Source: Fonsecaea monophora (Eukaryota > Ascomycota > Eurotiomycetes > Chaetothyriales > Herpotrichiellaceae). Taken from it: a stretch of 64,000 nt of DNA. The position numbers and the translations under genes are program-made. The stretch is taken from positions 51,801 through 115,800 of the forward strand of contig NW_019174031.1 in NCBI RefSeq assembly GCF_001642475.1. Direction: 5' to 3'. Shown here piece after piece: positions 1 through 11,265 of the stretch. The first letter of the stretch is position 1, and the number at the start of each line of letters is the position of its first letter. A model generated the notes under the pieces. The model had not been told where the DNA came from, ran no database searches, and was given only the letters and a program-made list of their open reading frames with translations.

Positions 1-343
1 AGCCCAAGGTCGCTACCCACTCTCCCGTGCCCTCATCACTCTCCATGCAGCGGTCAATGGTGTACTCTAGCTCATATTGACACGCGGCCGGCTCGATCTC
101 TGGGTGAGACTCGAGCCACCGGAACCATCGCCGGAATGGACCCCAGTCCGAGTACACGGGAACGACGCCGACGCCTTCGTCGCAGAAGAAGGGCGCATCG
201 ACGAAGACGAAGCGGTATCGGTTCTTGAGCTTTTCGTGGCCCAGAAACGCGCGGAACTGGTTCTTGAAGATTGCTGCGTTGACCCCACCGCCGTGGATGC
301 AGAGGATGCGTGGTAGATGCAATGTGGGATCGGACGAAGCCAT
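1..343 (-). CDS. FSH-type serine hydrolase, N-terminal part (cut by window edge)
   Basis: An uninterrupted frame runs from ATG at 343 to the window edge, giving 114 residues. It opens with the beta-strand/oxyanion segment ILCIHGGGVNAAIF, followed by RFVFVDAPFF and a DWGPFRRWF segment. That order is typical of the FSH1/DUF341 family of fungal alpha/beta-hydrolases, small cytosolic serine hydrolases of unclear substrate that often occur in secondary-metabolite loci. The nucleophile serine (normally GFSQG) and the Asp/His of the triad would lie beyond position 1, so activity cannot be judged. The start is the first ATG of the frame and sits directly before the conserved strand. Family assignment is fairly sure; function is not. 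Confidence 0.75.
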   Translation of the reverse strand, partial: MASSDPTLHLPRILCIHGGGVNAAIFKNQFRAFLGHEKLKNRYRFVFVDAPFFCDEGVGVVPVYSDWGPFRRWFRWLESHPEIEPAACQYELEYTIDRCMESDEGTGEWVATLG

Positions 344-952
344 GGTGTTTGGGATACTTGGTCTGTTTAAATGTGTCAATGTGCGGAGATTCCGCTGAAG
401 GGTTAAACCAGAATCGCCTCTCGGAGAATAGGTAGATACAAACCCGAGGCAGTGGAGAACGCACCCGTATTAATATTATGTACTCGGCCCTCGCTACACT
501 CGCCGGGTGCTCGCTACCTCACTCGAGGGCGTAAGGCCATCACCATATTGGTGACATTGTGGGTTGGTCTATAAATACGCAACGGACCTGGGTCGTTTTC
601 AGCCTCACTTCGGCCTCTCCAAGGTTCCGACTTTTAGCATCCAGACTCTACCCACCATATCCGCTGAAACCCTTGCCACCAGCAGCTCGCCTAAGGGCTT
701 CCATGCCGTACCTCTCGGTCTCCGAACGCTTACCGAGTACATCGCCAGATTGGTGAAAGGCACTGTCTGAGCTGGAGGCGTCGCCACGTGGCTTTTGTCC
801 AGATTCTCATCGTCGACAAAGCGTTCGAAACGAGCCCGTGAATATCTAGAGACCGGATTTAAAGACACAAAGAATGCTGCTCGAAGGAGATATGCATTTA
901 AGTACCCGCAGGTGTTATAGAGTCCGCCGCCATAACCTCGTTATACAAAAAT
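344..952. other. Intergenic: upstream of FSH hydrolase, downstream of NLR gene
   Basis: About 600 bp between the 5' end of the hydrolase and the stop of the large NLR-like gene. Short frames here show no family features. I see no RNA gene or repeat. Confidence 0.5.
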
Positions 953-3900
953 TCATGCTTCGCTATGCATTGAAGTACTGAGGTCCTGTCCACTTCTGGG
1001 ACATCTCCCTGGTTTATCTTTGTCCGCCAGTCGTCCATCTTTGCTCCGGCCACGAGCCGATGAGACACGCGCTCGTGCCCTATCGAGCTCAACTGGAGAC
1101 ATCTGGCCAAATTGGACACTGCTTTCAAGTCTTTCGTAGCGCCTCTCGAAAATGTCCGCACCGTCAAAGGATACACTGGATGGAAACGGAGAGGTCACAT
1201 CCAAATTGCCAATACTAGCAATCTCGTCATCCCATGCAGCAGCAGCCGCAACGTCAATGGAGGCCAGGCCTGGTCTGCTGTACAGATAAGGCTCGCGGAT
1301 CTGCGGGGAGGTGCCCAGCGACGCCGAACCGGGCACTGCTGGAGGTGCCGTGGCATATGATGCGTTTGATTCCTTGGATGTATCGCGTGACATGGGCTGT
1401 GAGCTGTAGCCACCAGGAAACAGCTTCGCAGAGAGGCGACCTTCAACCTCTTGTCTCAGACGAGGCTTCAGCTCGGAAAATTCAGAATGTCGCGACAGCG
1501 AAAGGTTCTCGTCCATCGGGATTGAGGGAACCATCTTTGTTGCCACTGGATTGTTCAATGCGGTGTGTATCAGTCGGGGTGACGACGGCGGATGCCTGCT
1601 GTGCTTTCGAGCGATATCGAATGAATCGTAGGCTGGAAGAGACTGACTCGGCAGAAACTCTGTGACCAAAGGTGACATTTTCTGATTGGGAGATCTAGTG
1701 GACAGTGGCAGGCGTGCTTCGTCCAATGTTGGCCTGATACACTGTGGACGCGTAGGTGATTTTATTCTTCCTCCTCTCACAGGAGGCGGGCTGGCGCGGT
1801 GGATGGCCGCGAGAGCACCCGATGCGTCAGAGCCTGTGGAAGTAGGCCTTGTCGCAGTCCGATCGTCGCTGCCACTGGTGAAGGATGACGCTCTCGAGCG
1901 AATCTGCGCCTGTTCGTGGGAGAGAGTGGGTGGAATCGGTATAGGCTTCCACTCTCCAAGATCCTTCGGTTTTTTGGCCGGGTGAGGTCGCCCTTGGAAG
2001 ATCGCTTGGAGAACCGAGGATTGACGGGCAGTATTGAAGCTGGCCTCCGTAGGCGTCGTCACGTCCATCTGAGAATCGCTTGGACGTCGGCTTCGGTTCA
2101 TACTCGGAATCAGGACCTTCGAGTTGTCCATTCCAGATTGCGACCATCTCTCTGTCCAGCTGCCCTCGGACCCGTCGTCATCCAAATCCAACCCAAGATG
2201 CATCTGGACTGGCGATTCAGTCTGATCGTCGGTAGGTTCGGGCGTCCAGGTGGATGCCCTGGTCAAAGCACTGCTTTCAGTGGCGGGACTGTCTGAAGAG
2301 GTGCTGCTGGCCCGCTCAAACACCGAGAATTGTACTCGGCGATTGAGGCTGTCAACGGATTGTGACGGAGACTGCCTCTGGATTTCCTTCTTAATCAATC
2401 GGATAGTTTCGTGAAGGTTGTGCCTTGTTTTGCGCAGCGTCGGCGAGGCGTCGGCAGATGATTTTGGGAAGTGTGACCAAAGCCGGGCCGCCTGCGTCTC
2501 ATAGTCCCGATAGTCGCGAACAAGACCTCGCCCTTCAGTGCTCTTGATTTTGGCATCTGCGACCATATAAGAGTGACAGATCATTTTCGAGGCGACGCAG
2601 AGCCACCACCAGTAATGTGCTGGTTGATCTGCATATCGAAGCTTCAGCTCGTCCCGGAGCACATTTTGCACGACGCTGTGAATGCGGAGAATGTCGATGC
2701 TGTAGGTTATCGAATGGGAAGATGACCCGTCCAACATGCTCTCTGTATGAGCCGCGACTAATCCTTCGAGGCTGCTGGAGTCATCCTTGAGCAGTCTTGG
2801 TTTGATTCGCTCTATCTCGCCGGCAGTCCCTACTGCGCCAAAGGTATCGGCAGTGTTGGCTCGTGGCCGTCTAGAGTCGTCTGGCGCGAAAGAGCTTTTT
2901 GATGGTGTAATGCAGTATTCAAGTAGGGTCCGTTCGACCAATCCGTAGCGTATGAGAACGGCGATGGTGTTGTCTAACTCTTTCTTCATGCTTCCTATCT
3001 GTTCAACAGAGCGAATTTCAATTCCAAATTCCTGCAACAAAGGTTGTCCAAAGCGAATCAGAGTCACTGGTATCACGTGCGCGAAAAAGCTCAGTAGTGT
3101 AACCAGGTGGACGGCCTCAGGATGCGAATGCTCTCTTAGCGATGAGATAATGTCCAGGTACGGATCAGCGAGTCGATGATCTGAAGTTCCGGGACTGAAC
3201 TTCTCCAGTGATGTGCCTCTGGCAATTAATGCGTGGGCGGCGGCGTGGATGGCAAGTGGTAGACATTCGTAGTGTTTCACCAACTGCATAGCCTTTTTCG
3301 CCTGCAGTTCAGTCGGTGATCTGATCCCTAGGTTTTTGTAGAGAAGAGCACACGCGTCGTGCTGTGACAATGGGAACACTTTGACGCCGGCAGGGTTGAG
3401 CAATCTCTGCCGCTTCGCCAGCGTGCGATCCACCGACGTGTAGATGATGTTGTTCCCCGAGCGGTCCGGAATGTAAGGGACCAACGCTCCAATGTCCTCG
3501 TCATTGTCCGTCGTCACCCCGTCAAACACGAGTAGCCAGCCTTCTCGAGATTCGAACCATTTCCGCACCGTGTCGACAAACTTTGACGATTCATCCCACC
3601 CGGGGTCTCGGGGTTCGTCGTTGCCAAGTATCGCAACAGCCTGAGCAATATCCCAGAAACTTTTCGAGCGCGATTCTTTGGTCTTGGAGTCGACCCAGAA
3701 GCAGCCGGCCGGATACTCGCTTTGGTGCCGCCACAGATGTTCTCGTGCAATCTGGCTTTTACCACAGCCCGGCGGTCCCCACAGCAAAACGGCACAGGTC
3801 CCTAATGCTCGCCGCCTCTGGTTTGCCAGCTTTTGAGCAAGCTGGTCCATTTCCAATTGAAAGCCAAGAAAAATTGAATTGGGGCGGAAGCCCACTGGAG

Positions 3901-5407
3901 CAACAACTAGCGAAGAAGACGATGATAAAGTCAAAGATTGTTCAGCCATTCGGATTGAGCTTATAGAGTCCTCTGTAAACCACCATGAGTCAGCGTCAAC
4001 GAGCTCCATTCTGATCACTGACCAAAGCTGGTTGATCAACGAGGTGCAGTGACGAGATCGTCCTCGACCTCTTCAACCTCATACTGGGGTGAAGTTGACG
4101 CGGAGATCTGTTTGGGAGGAGGCGCACTCATTGAATTTGACTGGATTGTTTGCGCAATCCCAGAAGGTGTAACTGCGCCCAAGGCTCCTGCGCTCGTCTG
4201 AAAAATGCTATCTATCCAGGGAATTAGCATTGCTACGGACGAGACTTGTGGATTCACGTACTCACCACCCAACAATTCACGTGCAGCTGCTTGCCTTTCA
4301 AATTCGGCGACTCGTCTCTCTTCCTCCCAGCGTGAGTGGATGAGCGACTGGGACGCAGTGGCGTATCTAGGGAGAAGTAAGCACGAATCGTTCGTCTCCG
4401 ATACTTGCTCGAGTTACCTCTGAACAGCTTCGGCGACGACATCATAGCCTGGGCTTGATTCATCTTCGAACTTGCACATATGGCTAGAAAAGAAGTGAGA
4501 AATCTAAGCAATTGTGGGAGTGAATAGGTTTGGGGTCCTTCTTACCTGTGATCCTTTTCAATTCCCATTCTTTCGACACCTTCAATGACAGGAGCGGCGG
4601 AATCTTCCTCCACGACGAATGATCGGGTACCTTTTAGATCGGTAGGCTTTGACTCGTGGAAGAAGTAGATGTGAAAGCGGCTAATTATTTCAATGAAAAG
4701 CCTATTGATATTCTGCAGCGTCTCGTTGTTGGTCTGCAGCGCCTGCACCAGTTGAGGAGACGTATCGAAGAACTTCTTCGGAAGTGCGACAGCACAGATC
4801 TTCTCGAGCAAGGAGCCCCATTTGGCTAGGTCAGAGCCATTGTGAGGAGTTCCAAGAAAGAGAATTCCATATGTGCTGACGTAGATTGATCGAAGTCGTT
4901 CGGTGTGTTGGTGACGTCGAATGCTCTGGCAGTATATCAAACATCTCTTGACTACCAAGCCTCCGAGGGAATGACAGATGAAGATGATGGGCCTTTCGGT
5001 GGCTTTCCTTAACTGCTTCTTCTCAGCTTGTGTCCGTTTGAAGTGTTCCGGCGAAGCTGGCCGTGTAACATCACCTAGAGTTCATGTTCCCCGCTTACCG
5101 ATCTGTTGGCCACCAAGCGACTTGCAAGATGTTCTGCATGATTATGTATCTTGTCCTTTGACACGCCATCGGTAAAAGCGGTCACATTCGCGTCATACCC
5201 GTAGGTCAGAATTCGGGGTCTTTGGTCTTCAAGCGCCGCAGGGAGAAGGTCAGCCGGCCAGAAGACGTCGGGCTTCTTGGTAGACCAAGTATCGTGGGGA
5301 TGCCCGTTCAATCCATGCACGAAAACGATGTCGACTAGAGGATCTGTCGCCGCGTAGACTTCTGTAAGGCCATATTGTACGATCTGCTTTCCAGCAGAGG
5401 TGCTCAT
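953..5407 (-). CDS. NLR-like protein: SesB-type alpha/beta-hydrolase, NB-ARC ATPase, long disordered tail
   Basis: Exons read 5407-5099, 5021-4546, 4483-4418, 4366 to a donor between about 4280 and 4040, then to the stop at 953. The first part is a SesB-like hydrolase: VDIVFVHGLNGHPHDTW, the nucleophile elbow ICHSLGGLVVK, GILFLGTPHNGSDLAKWG, and the C-terminal HSHMCKFEDESSPGYDVV expected for the family. The last exon carries an NB-ARC domain with P-loop GPPGCGKSQIA, Walker B WLLVFDGVTTDND, and a GLPL-like ECLPLAIHAAAHALIA. Roughly 600 residues rich in Ser/Pro/Arg follow, with no WD, ankyrin or TPR repeats visible. Proteins of this build are fungal NOD-like receptors linked to heterokaryon incompatibility and non-self recognition. 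The splice junction before the NB-ARC exon is unresolved: the upstream frame stops at 4036-4038 and the downstream frame is open only after that region, so an intron or a small lesion lies there. Total about 1,390 residues. Confidence 0.8.
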
Positions 5408-6129
5408 CGTTCAAATGGCGTACAGCCGTCGCACATCGAGGGGAGTCAGGACAGCAAGCCAGCAGAAGCAGGAGAAGTAGAAGAAACGGATATGAAAAAG
5501 TACAACGTTCGGGCAAGAAACTCGCCCGCTCACCGGAACATATGTAGGCTGGAGAGAGGCATTTCAGACATGGTGGACTGGATCCAGGAGTCACAGTCAC
5601 CGTCGAATGGAAATGGAGGGCGCAGGTGACTTGGTAGCCTGACGATGGCAGTGGTGGATGCAACCTGCATATTTCCCAGACAAAGAAAATTGACGTGTCC
5701 TTTGAAGATGAGGCAAGCAGATTTGGGCGGCTGGTCTCTGGAGTCTTAGACGGCTTAGGCGTTTCAGTCCCGTCTGTGATCGCTTGCTAAATCCTGGCAT
5801 TGGGCATCTTGCCTTTCTCGGGGGCCATATTGTGGGGAAACTGCAGCCTCAGGGGGGCCAAGCTCAGCCGAAGGGGCCAAATGAATACCGGGAGCTCGGC
5901 TGCAGGCTCGAAAGCGGGTTTGGAGGCTGCTATCTACTTGATGTGATTGTAGCAATCAGTCTTGCAGGGTTGCCTATTTGGTCGTCCGTAGCGGTGTTTG
6001 TCACAAGATCTCCTCTCTATACCACCCCTCAGACAAAGCTACTTGAAGTCACACGGCCAGATTGAACATCAGGAGGTGTCTCGGGCAACTGTGGCAAGAC
6101 AGGCAACCTCGCTGGGTCAGTTCGGTGCC
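5408..6129. other. Intergenic: promoter side of NLR gene
   Basis: About 720 bp upstream of the NLR-like gene and downstream of the enoyl-CoA hydratase stop. On the NLR strand, a pyrimidine-rich tract lies within about 100 bases of its ATG (plus-strand purines near 5455-5500). That is common in fungal 5' regions. No gene recognised. Confidence 0.45.
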
Positions 6130-7083
6130 TCATCTGCCCTTGAAGGCTGGCCTCCTCTTCTCTGCAAACGCCCTCAATGCCTCCATCCGGTCCTCCGTCT
6201 TCAGGATGACCTCGTAAGCTTCGTTTTCTGCGGCCTCTCCACGTTGCCACCCATTGACTGCACGCATTGCTTGGGTCAGGGCAATCGGCCCTCCATCGCA
6301 AATGTCATTGGCAAGCTGTAAACTGGCAGCCAGCACCTTTTGCCGTGCCTTTGCCTCCTCGTCGAATTCCTCCGGAGTAATCTCCACCAGTCTGTTGCAC
6401 AGTCCTAGAAAGTAGGCTTCTGCACCGCCAACTCGTCGACCAGTAAGAATAAGGTCGCGTGCTCGGTTGATCCCAATCAATGCAGGCAGTCTGTAGGTCC
6501 CTCCTGCTCCCGGAATGATTGCCAGCTTTGTTTCAGGCTGGCCTACAACTGCAGACGATCCAAATACTCGAAATGTCGTGCAGAGCGCCAGTTCCAGACC
6601 ACCACCAAGAGCAACAGAAGATATAGCAGAGATGGTAGGCACAATGAGGTTGGATAGATCGGTGAAGGTGTTGCGCATGTCTGTCAAGAATTCCCTAGTC
6701 CTTTATATTTGTGAGCAGGTGCAATCACTGAGACTCAAAAGTGCGTACTCTTCATGCGTCATCTCCTTTCTTTCCCTCAAGTCTGCCCCGGCGCAGAAAG
6801 CCTTATCTGTATTGGACGCGATGATCAGTGCCCTCGTGGGGCCTGTACCACCCTCGGCCTGGATCTCATGGACATGACGCTTCAGATCAGTGATGAGTTT
6901 GCGTGACAAGGCATTTCGAGCGGCAGGCCTGTCGAGGAGAAGGATGCGGATATTACCAGAATGCGGTGCTGGTTGGTGTTGGACTTTAATTGGAGAAGGT
7001 TCGGACACAAAAGCAAAGCGACGGGAATAGACACGAGGAGCTCGTAGAGTCGAGAGGGCGCGCCATGCTGAACAGGTTCGCAT
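6130..7083 (-). CDS. Mitochondrial enoyl-CoA hydratase/isomerase family protein (AUH-like)
   Basis: Two exons, 7083-6749 and 6700-6130, give 301 residues; the 48-bp intron is GTACGC..AAAG. The N-terminus is rich in Arg, Ser and Ala with no acids over about 25 residues, as for a mitochondrial presequence. The crotonase fold is clear: NIRILLLDRPAARNALS, the oxyanion segment AFCAGADLRERK, ALGGGLELAL, then KLAIIPGAGGTYRLPALIG. AGADLRERK and the IPGAGGT loop resemble 3-methylglutaconyl-CoA hydratase (leucine breakdown) more than short-chain beta-oxidation hydratases. A methylglutaconyl-CoA hydratase role is likely but inferred. It shares a 370-bp divergent promoter with the NTF2-like gene at 7451. 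Confidence 0.88.
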
Positions 7084-7450
7084 TATTTCGATAATTGCGT
7101 GCTGACATTGTGAGGAAAGGTGGGAAGAGATATTAAGTGCAGTATCGGTACTCCTCCTAGGGCGCAGGAAGTTCCGAGGTTGCGGGGAAAACCTCGCCGA
7201 GAGTGTTGACGGAGTGCTTGAGTTCTTACCTCAAGCTGCAAGGCCAACTGGCACAGTTAGCTTGGCTGACGCTGTGCCTGAGACGTCAATGATAGGAACA
7301 TCAGCCCACGGTATCACTTCATGTCCAACATCCCTGACTTTGATGGATCAGTTACCATAGCTGACCATCTCTCACTGCAACGAGAATCAGAATCTACATA
7401 TCCCCGACTGCGAATTGTCCTCACACTGCCAGCACCTCAACTATTTCAGT
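7084..7450. other. Divergent promoter between AUH-like and NTF2-like genes
   Basis: 367 bp separate the two divergently read start codons. No clear TATA box or other element was recognised. Confidence 0.4.
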
Positions 7451-7876
7451 ATGGACTACAGCATGCTGCATGATACTATTCTAGCCCTTGAGGATGCAAC
7501 CTGGAGAGCATTAACATCCTCGGGAGCCGCACTACTGCCATTCCTCAGTCACGATTGTATCATGCTTTTCCCACTGGGAATGAAAGTGTCCGCTAAAACG
7601 ACGCCGAATCTTGAAGATGTGATGAAAAGCGATGCGTTTGTGCCATGGAAGCAGTTCAAGCTGAGCGATGTGGAGGTTACACCATTGGGACCAGAGGCAG
7701 CCCAAATCAGTTATCGAGTGAACGCGACCAGGCGGCATGTGACGGCGGATGACGATACGAGACAGGACGAATTCAGAGCATTGATCTCGAGCACCTGGAG
7801 GAAAGATCCAGAGGCAGGAAAATTCCTTATGTGTGTTCACCAACAAACACCTTATGAGGAGGATCTGGACTTTTGA
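7451..7876 (+). CDS. NTF2-like (SnoaL/DUF4440-type) small protein
   Basis: Single exon of 141 residues; ATG at 7451 is the first ATG of the frame. The start MDYSMLHDTILALEDATWRA is an amphipathic helix, followed by LLPFLSHDCIMLFPLG and a C-terminal beta-rich half with EFRALISSTWRKDPEAGKFL and a closing VHQQTP. This helix-then-curved-sheet order and the size fit the NTF2-like superfamily of DUF4440 type. These proteins bind small ligands or form dimers and often have no known reaction. No catalytic residues can be assigned. Function unknown. Confidence 0.65.
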   Translation: MDYSMLHDTILALEDATWRALTSSGAALLPFLSHDCIMLFPLGMKVSAKTTPNLEDVMKSDAFVPWKQFKLSDVEVTPLGPEAAQISYRVNATRRHVTADDDTRQDEFRALISSTWRKDPEAGKFLMCVHQQTPYEEDLDF

Positions 7877-8444
7877 CGGACAGTTGTTATGGAAGGATAA
7901 GGGAGCCACTGGGGGTTGGGTTTCATTTTGATTTGACTGTCAATCTTCAGGATGAAGCTGGGATTCGGATGCTTTGTCCGGTGACTTTTGGTAGGCATGT
8001 TTGAGGACCAGTTCGTTGATCAACTTCTACGGTATCCTCAACTTGGATCATGGTTCATTGGTCTCGTAAGTGGCATGTGAATTAGCCCTCGCTGCACAGT
8101 GACATCAGCCGCCCCAAAGATCTTTACGGCCATCGCGTTGCCTGGAGGACTTGCACATTCCCACGGATCTCCCGCCCGGGCGAGTCAGTGGCGTTAGCCC
8201 GCAGCAGTGTGGGGAAATTGAATCACCAGAACGGTCACATTTGTGACGTCTTTGTCGAGGCTGAAGAAGGTAGGATCAACAAAGTCCCCTCCAGGCATTC
8301 ACGCCCGTCACTCATCATTCAAAAGTGCCTTCATTTCCCTGGGAACAGCACATTCTGCAATACGCCAAAGCGCTGCACCTGAAACCTACTTGTATTGAAC
8401 ATCTCACCAACACACGCTGCCAACTCCATCAATTTCCCTCAAAA
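7877..8444. other. Intergenic between NTF2-like and LEA-like genes
   Basis: About 570 bp in tandem orientation. Pyrimidine/CA-rich sequence at 8330-8440 looks like the 5' untranslated region of the LEA-like gene. Nothing else supported. Confidence 0.4.
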
Positions 8445-8844
8445 ATGTCTTTCCTCTACCAAACAACTCCCGTGCTTCGCACCGCGGTCCGATCATCTGC
8501 TGTGCGCTCATCACCTCGCCTCTTCACTACCACAGTCGTTCAGAAGAAGTCCGCTACCGACACTGTCAAGGACGGCCTCAAGACGGTCGACCGTGCCGTT
8601 TCAGACGTTGCAGTTGCTGGCATCGATAAAGGAGGTAGGTTGACCTGCGTCCACCGTGGATTTCGGCATAGCTGACTTCTTTCCAGTCGAGCTGAAAGAT
8701 AAAGCCGCCGAAGTCATCGGTGTCGAGTCCAAGAAGGCTGAAGGCACTGCCTCTCAAGTGGCTGGTGAAGCCAAAGGAAAAGCTGCTGAAGTAAAAGGTC
8801 ACGCAAAGGGCAAGGCAGAGGAAATCAAGGGGAAGATGTCGTGA
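8445..8844 (+). CDS. Small LEA-like mitochondrial protein
   Basis: Exons 8445-8634 and 8687-8844 (intron GTAGGT..TTCCAG, phase 1) give 115 residues. The first 35 residues are rich in Ser, Arg and Thr with no acids (MSFLYQTTPVLRTAVRSS), as in a mitochondrial targeting peptide. The rest is an Ala/Lys/Glu-rich amphipathic helix with repeated units of the form AKGKAAEVKGHAKGKAEE. That resembles group 3 LEA and YjbJ/CsbD-like stress proteins, intrinsically disordered proteins thought to protect membranes during desiccation or heat. Stop at 8842-8844. Family-level call only. Confidence 0.75.
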
Positions 8845-9017
8845 GAAGCACTGCATGAAAAATGTTTTAGGGCGGGAACTAGATTCCATCACTTCATATC
8901 TCTTTATGCTGCTGGGGATAAAGTCGGCGTTTTCAATGTAACAATAATCAACGTCAACCAAGGCATCACTGAGAGGAGGTGCCAAAATTTATGTACATTA
9001 CCAAAGTGCTGCTTTAA

Positions 9018-9974
9018 TCAATATGTTTGACCCTCCTTTTGCGAGTCCTTCAAATTTGGGATTGGCTGTAAGATAGGGTTAGCAAAATGGGTTCGATACA
9101 CTTCCTCCTCTTCTTGTTTCAACCCGTACTTGGCAGGATCGCGCTTCTCGAGAAAGTGTTTGACACGCCCCGTACCCTTGATGTCATTGTCTTCGAAATG
9201 ATCCTTTCTAGATGCGAGGAATCGATTAGTTTCCTCTGTGAAAGCTTGTGCCCGCTCTTCTATCGATCCTGTGAATTGTCCTGCTCTCGTAGCCTGCAGT
9301 ACTCCAGCGATTACCGCAAGGAGAATGACGACTGACGCGAAGGTGTTGGGGTGGAGGTATGTCGCTGGAGGTTCTTTGGGTTTATCGTATCGTCGATGCC
9401 ACCGTTCCCAGTCTTCCCAAGTGGCATTTTGAAATATCGACGAATCATCATCTGGGCCGAATCCATATCGTTTGCCCTCAGGATTAGTATATCCATGCGA
9501 GTGTCTGGTGGCTGTCCTTGTCGCTCCCCATCCTGCGCCAGATACATCGTATGCCCTTCGCTTAGTTGGATCGGAGAGGATCTCATGTGCCTGAACCACC
9601 AGTCTATACCTCTCCAATCTTTCAAGGTCGCTCAGACTCCCACTGATGGACCTGTGGCTACTCTTATCGGGGTGATAGATCTTAACCAGCTCGTAGAATT
9701 TGTGCTTGGTGTAGACTGCGTTCTTATCCAAACCAAAGATCTCGTAGGGTGAAGGTGTAAAAGGAGAGCTCCGCCGGCAGGGCCAGTTCATGTTGTCTCG
9801 GAACTCATACCCTCGGTCTGATTTGACGTCCGCATAAGTCCTGGCCTTTTGGGAGAGGCGCGGCTCTCGCTTCAGCCGCTTTCGTGGAGATTCAGGGCAT
9901 GAAGCGCAGACACAGCATTGCCAACTGTTGTAGGCCGCTGATAGCCTCACCTGTTTCAGTATCATTGATGGCAT
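9018..9974 (-). CDS. DnaJ (Hsp40) domain protein with a membrane segment
   Basis: Single frame of 318 residues. A J-domain covers about residues 70-150: SPYEIFGLDKNAVY, the signature HPD in KIYHPDKS, then ILSDPTKRRAYD. It is followed by GWG and a W-rich stretch (WEDWERWHRRY), one hydrophobic segment (FASVVILLAVIAGVLQA) and a charged C-terminus. This is the layout of fungal single-pass DnaJ proteins of mitochondrial or ER membranes that stimulate a local Hsp70. There are no Gly/Phe or zinc-finger regions, so it is a type III J-protein. ATG at 9974 is used; an upstream exon from an ATG near 10022 is possible because a GTGAGG donor lies in between. Convergent with the LEA-like gene. Confidence 0.85.
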   Translation of the reverse strand: MPSMILKQVRLSAAYNSWQCCVCASCPESPRKRLKREPRLSQKARTYADVKSDRGYEFRDNMNWPCRRSSPFTPSPYEIFGLDKNAVYTKHKFYELVKIYHPDKSSHRSISGSLSDLERLERYRLVVQAHEILSDPTKRRAYDVSGAGWGATRTATRHSHGYTNPEGKRYGFGPDDDSSIFQNATWEDWERWHRRYDKPKEPPATYLHPNTFASVVILLAVIAGVLQATRAGQFTGSIEERAQAFTEETNRFLASRKDHFEDNDIKGTGRVKHFLEKRDPAKYGLKQEEEEVYRTHFANPILQPIPNLKDSQKEGQTY

Positions 9975-10186
9975 TGTGAATGTTTCGCAGACGGAGTAGA
10001 TAAGGTACTATTGAAGTGGCCATGCGATTGCGGAGGGGGAAAGTCTTACATGTCATCGCACCCAGGTCTGTGCCTCTTTGGAAGGTTTGCCGGTTTACTG
10101 AATAATACTGTTCAAGACAAGCACGAAAAGCCTCATCCTGACCCCATTGAATATACAGCGTCGTCGGTTTCATGCACGCCACAAAG

Positions 10187-10981
10187 ATGCCGCGTTCGCC
10201 ATCACCTCGTCGAGATGACTCTCGGAACAGGAGTCATCATCGGCAGCAAGATAATAACCGCCAAGGACGGGAACACCGCAAAGATGAGAGGAAACGAAAT
10301 TCTCGGAGCCGCGATCGAACTCGCAGAAGACCATCAAGCTCGGATGGACAGAGGCAAAGAAAATATAATGATCGTAGATCGCGGTCGCCTCAGACGCGGC
10401 GTTCACCAGAGAGACTGGCACGTGCGAGAGGCTCTCTGCCATCCCAAGCCGACGCATTCCATACTACCAAAGACGGTGCGCCCACTCCAACAATTGAAAA
10501 GCAGAAGCCAAACTTTCGGCCATCTGGGCTTTTGGCTGCAGCCTCGAACACGATTTCAACATCCGCCGGTGCAATTGTTTTGAAATACCATGAACCACCA
10601 GAGGCTCGAAAACCGCCTTCTAACCAACCTTGGCGCCTGTACATCTTCAAAGGCGAATCGATTGTCGACACGCTGGATTTGTATACCCAATCTTGCTGGC
10701 TCTTCGGAAGGGAAACTTCTGTCTGCGACTTCGCACTTGAACATCCCAGCTGCTCCAAACAGCATGCCGTTATTCAATTCCGTTATGTGGAAAGGAGGAA
10801 TGAGTTTGGCGATAAGATTGGGAAAGTGAAGCCATATGTGATCGATCTGGAGAGCGCTAATGGCACGACGGTCAACGATGAAGCTGTGCCGGAGGGAAGG
10901 TTCGTCGAGTTGCGGGACAAAGATATTATCAAGTTCGGCCATTCAACCAGAGAATATGTCATGCAGATGCCTTCCGGATAA
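10187..10981 (+). CDS. FHA-domain RNA-processing protein (SNIP1/Pml1-like)
   Basis: The frame gives 264 residues from ATG 10187; an in-frame ATG at 10172 would add five. The first 100 residues are an Arg/Ser/Asp-rich RS-like region starting MPRSPSPRRDDSRNRSHH. The C-terminal half is a forkhead-associated domain with LFGRET, the Ser/His core PSCSKQHAVIQFR and DLESANGTTVND. RS region plus terminal FHA is the build of SNIP1, Dawdle and yeast Pml1, the phosphothreonine-binding subunit of the RES pre-mRNA retention and splicing complex. A nuclear role in splicing is therefore likely. Intronless and divergent from the DnaJ gene. Confidence 0.87.
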   Translation: MPRSPSPRRDDSRNRSHHRQQDNNRQGREHRKDERKRNSRSRDRTRRRPSSSDGQRQRKYNDRRSRSPQTRRSPERLARARGSLPSQADAFHTTKDGAPTPTIEKQKPNFRPSGLLAAASNTISTSAGAIVLKYHEPPEARKPPSNQPWRLYIFKGESIVDTLDLYTQSCWLFGRETSVCDFALEHPSCSKQHAVIQFRYVERRNEFGDKIGKVKPYVIDLESANGTTVNDEAVPEGRFVELRDKDIIKFGHSTREYVMQMPSG

Positions 10982-11265
10982 ACGTGCAACGTCGGTGAGA
11001 ACCAGTCGCCACGATACTTCTAAGCCCGCTGAACATGGAGCTGCAAGAGCAAGTAAATCTGGCGATAACTAAACTTTGGGGGATGAAAAAGAATATCATA
11101 CTGGAGCAATTGAAGGACACATTCGTCTTCTACGGGATACTATAGAAGGATTCCGGTACATCGGCAATTCCTGCTGCTCCTTATCCACCTGATTCTTGAG
11201 GATGACAGCACAAGAGAGAATTCGCTCCCTAAGGTGAAGGAAGGACCACGCCGCCTTCTAAGTAT

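Noticed and set aside
953..2296. Long plus-strand frames (for example 1234-1665 and 1916-2296) opposite the NLR tail
   Set aside because: They mirror a real minus-strand coding exon and have no domain, start context or splice sites of their own.
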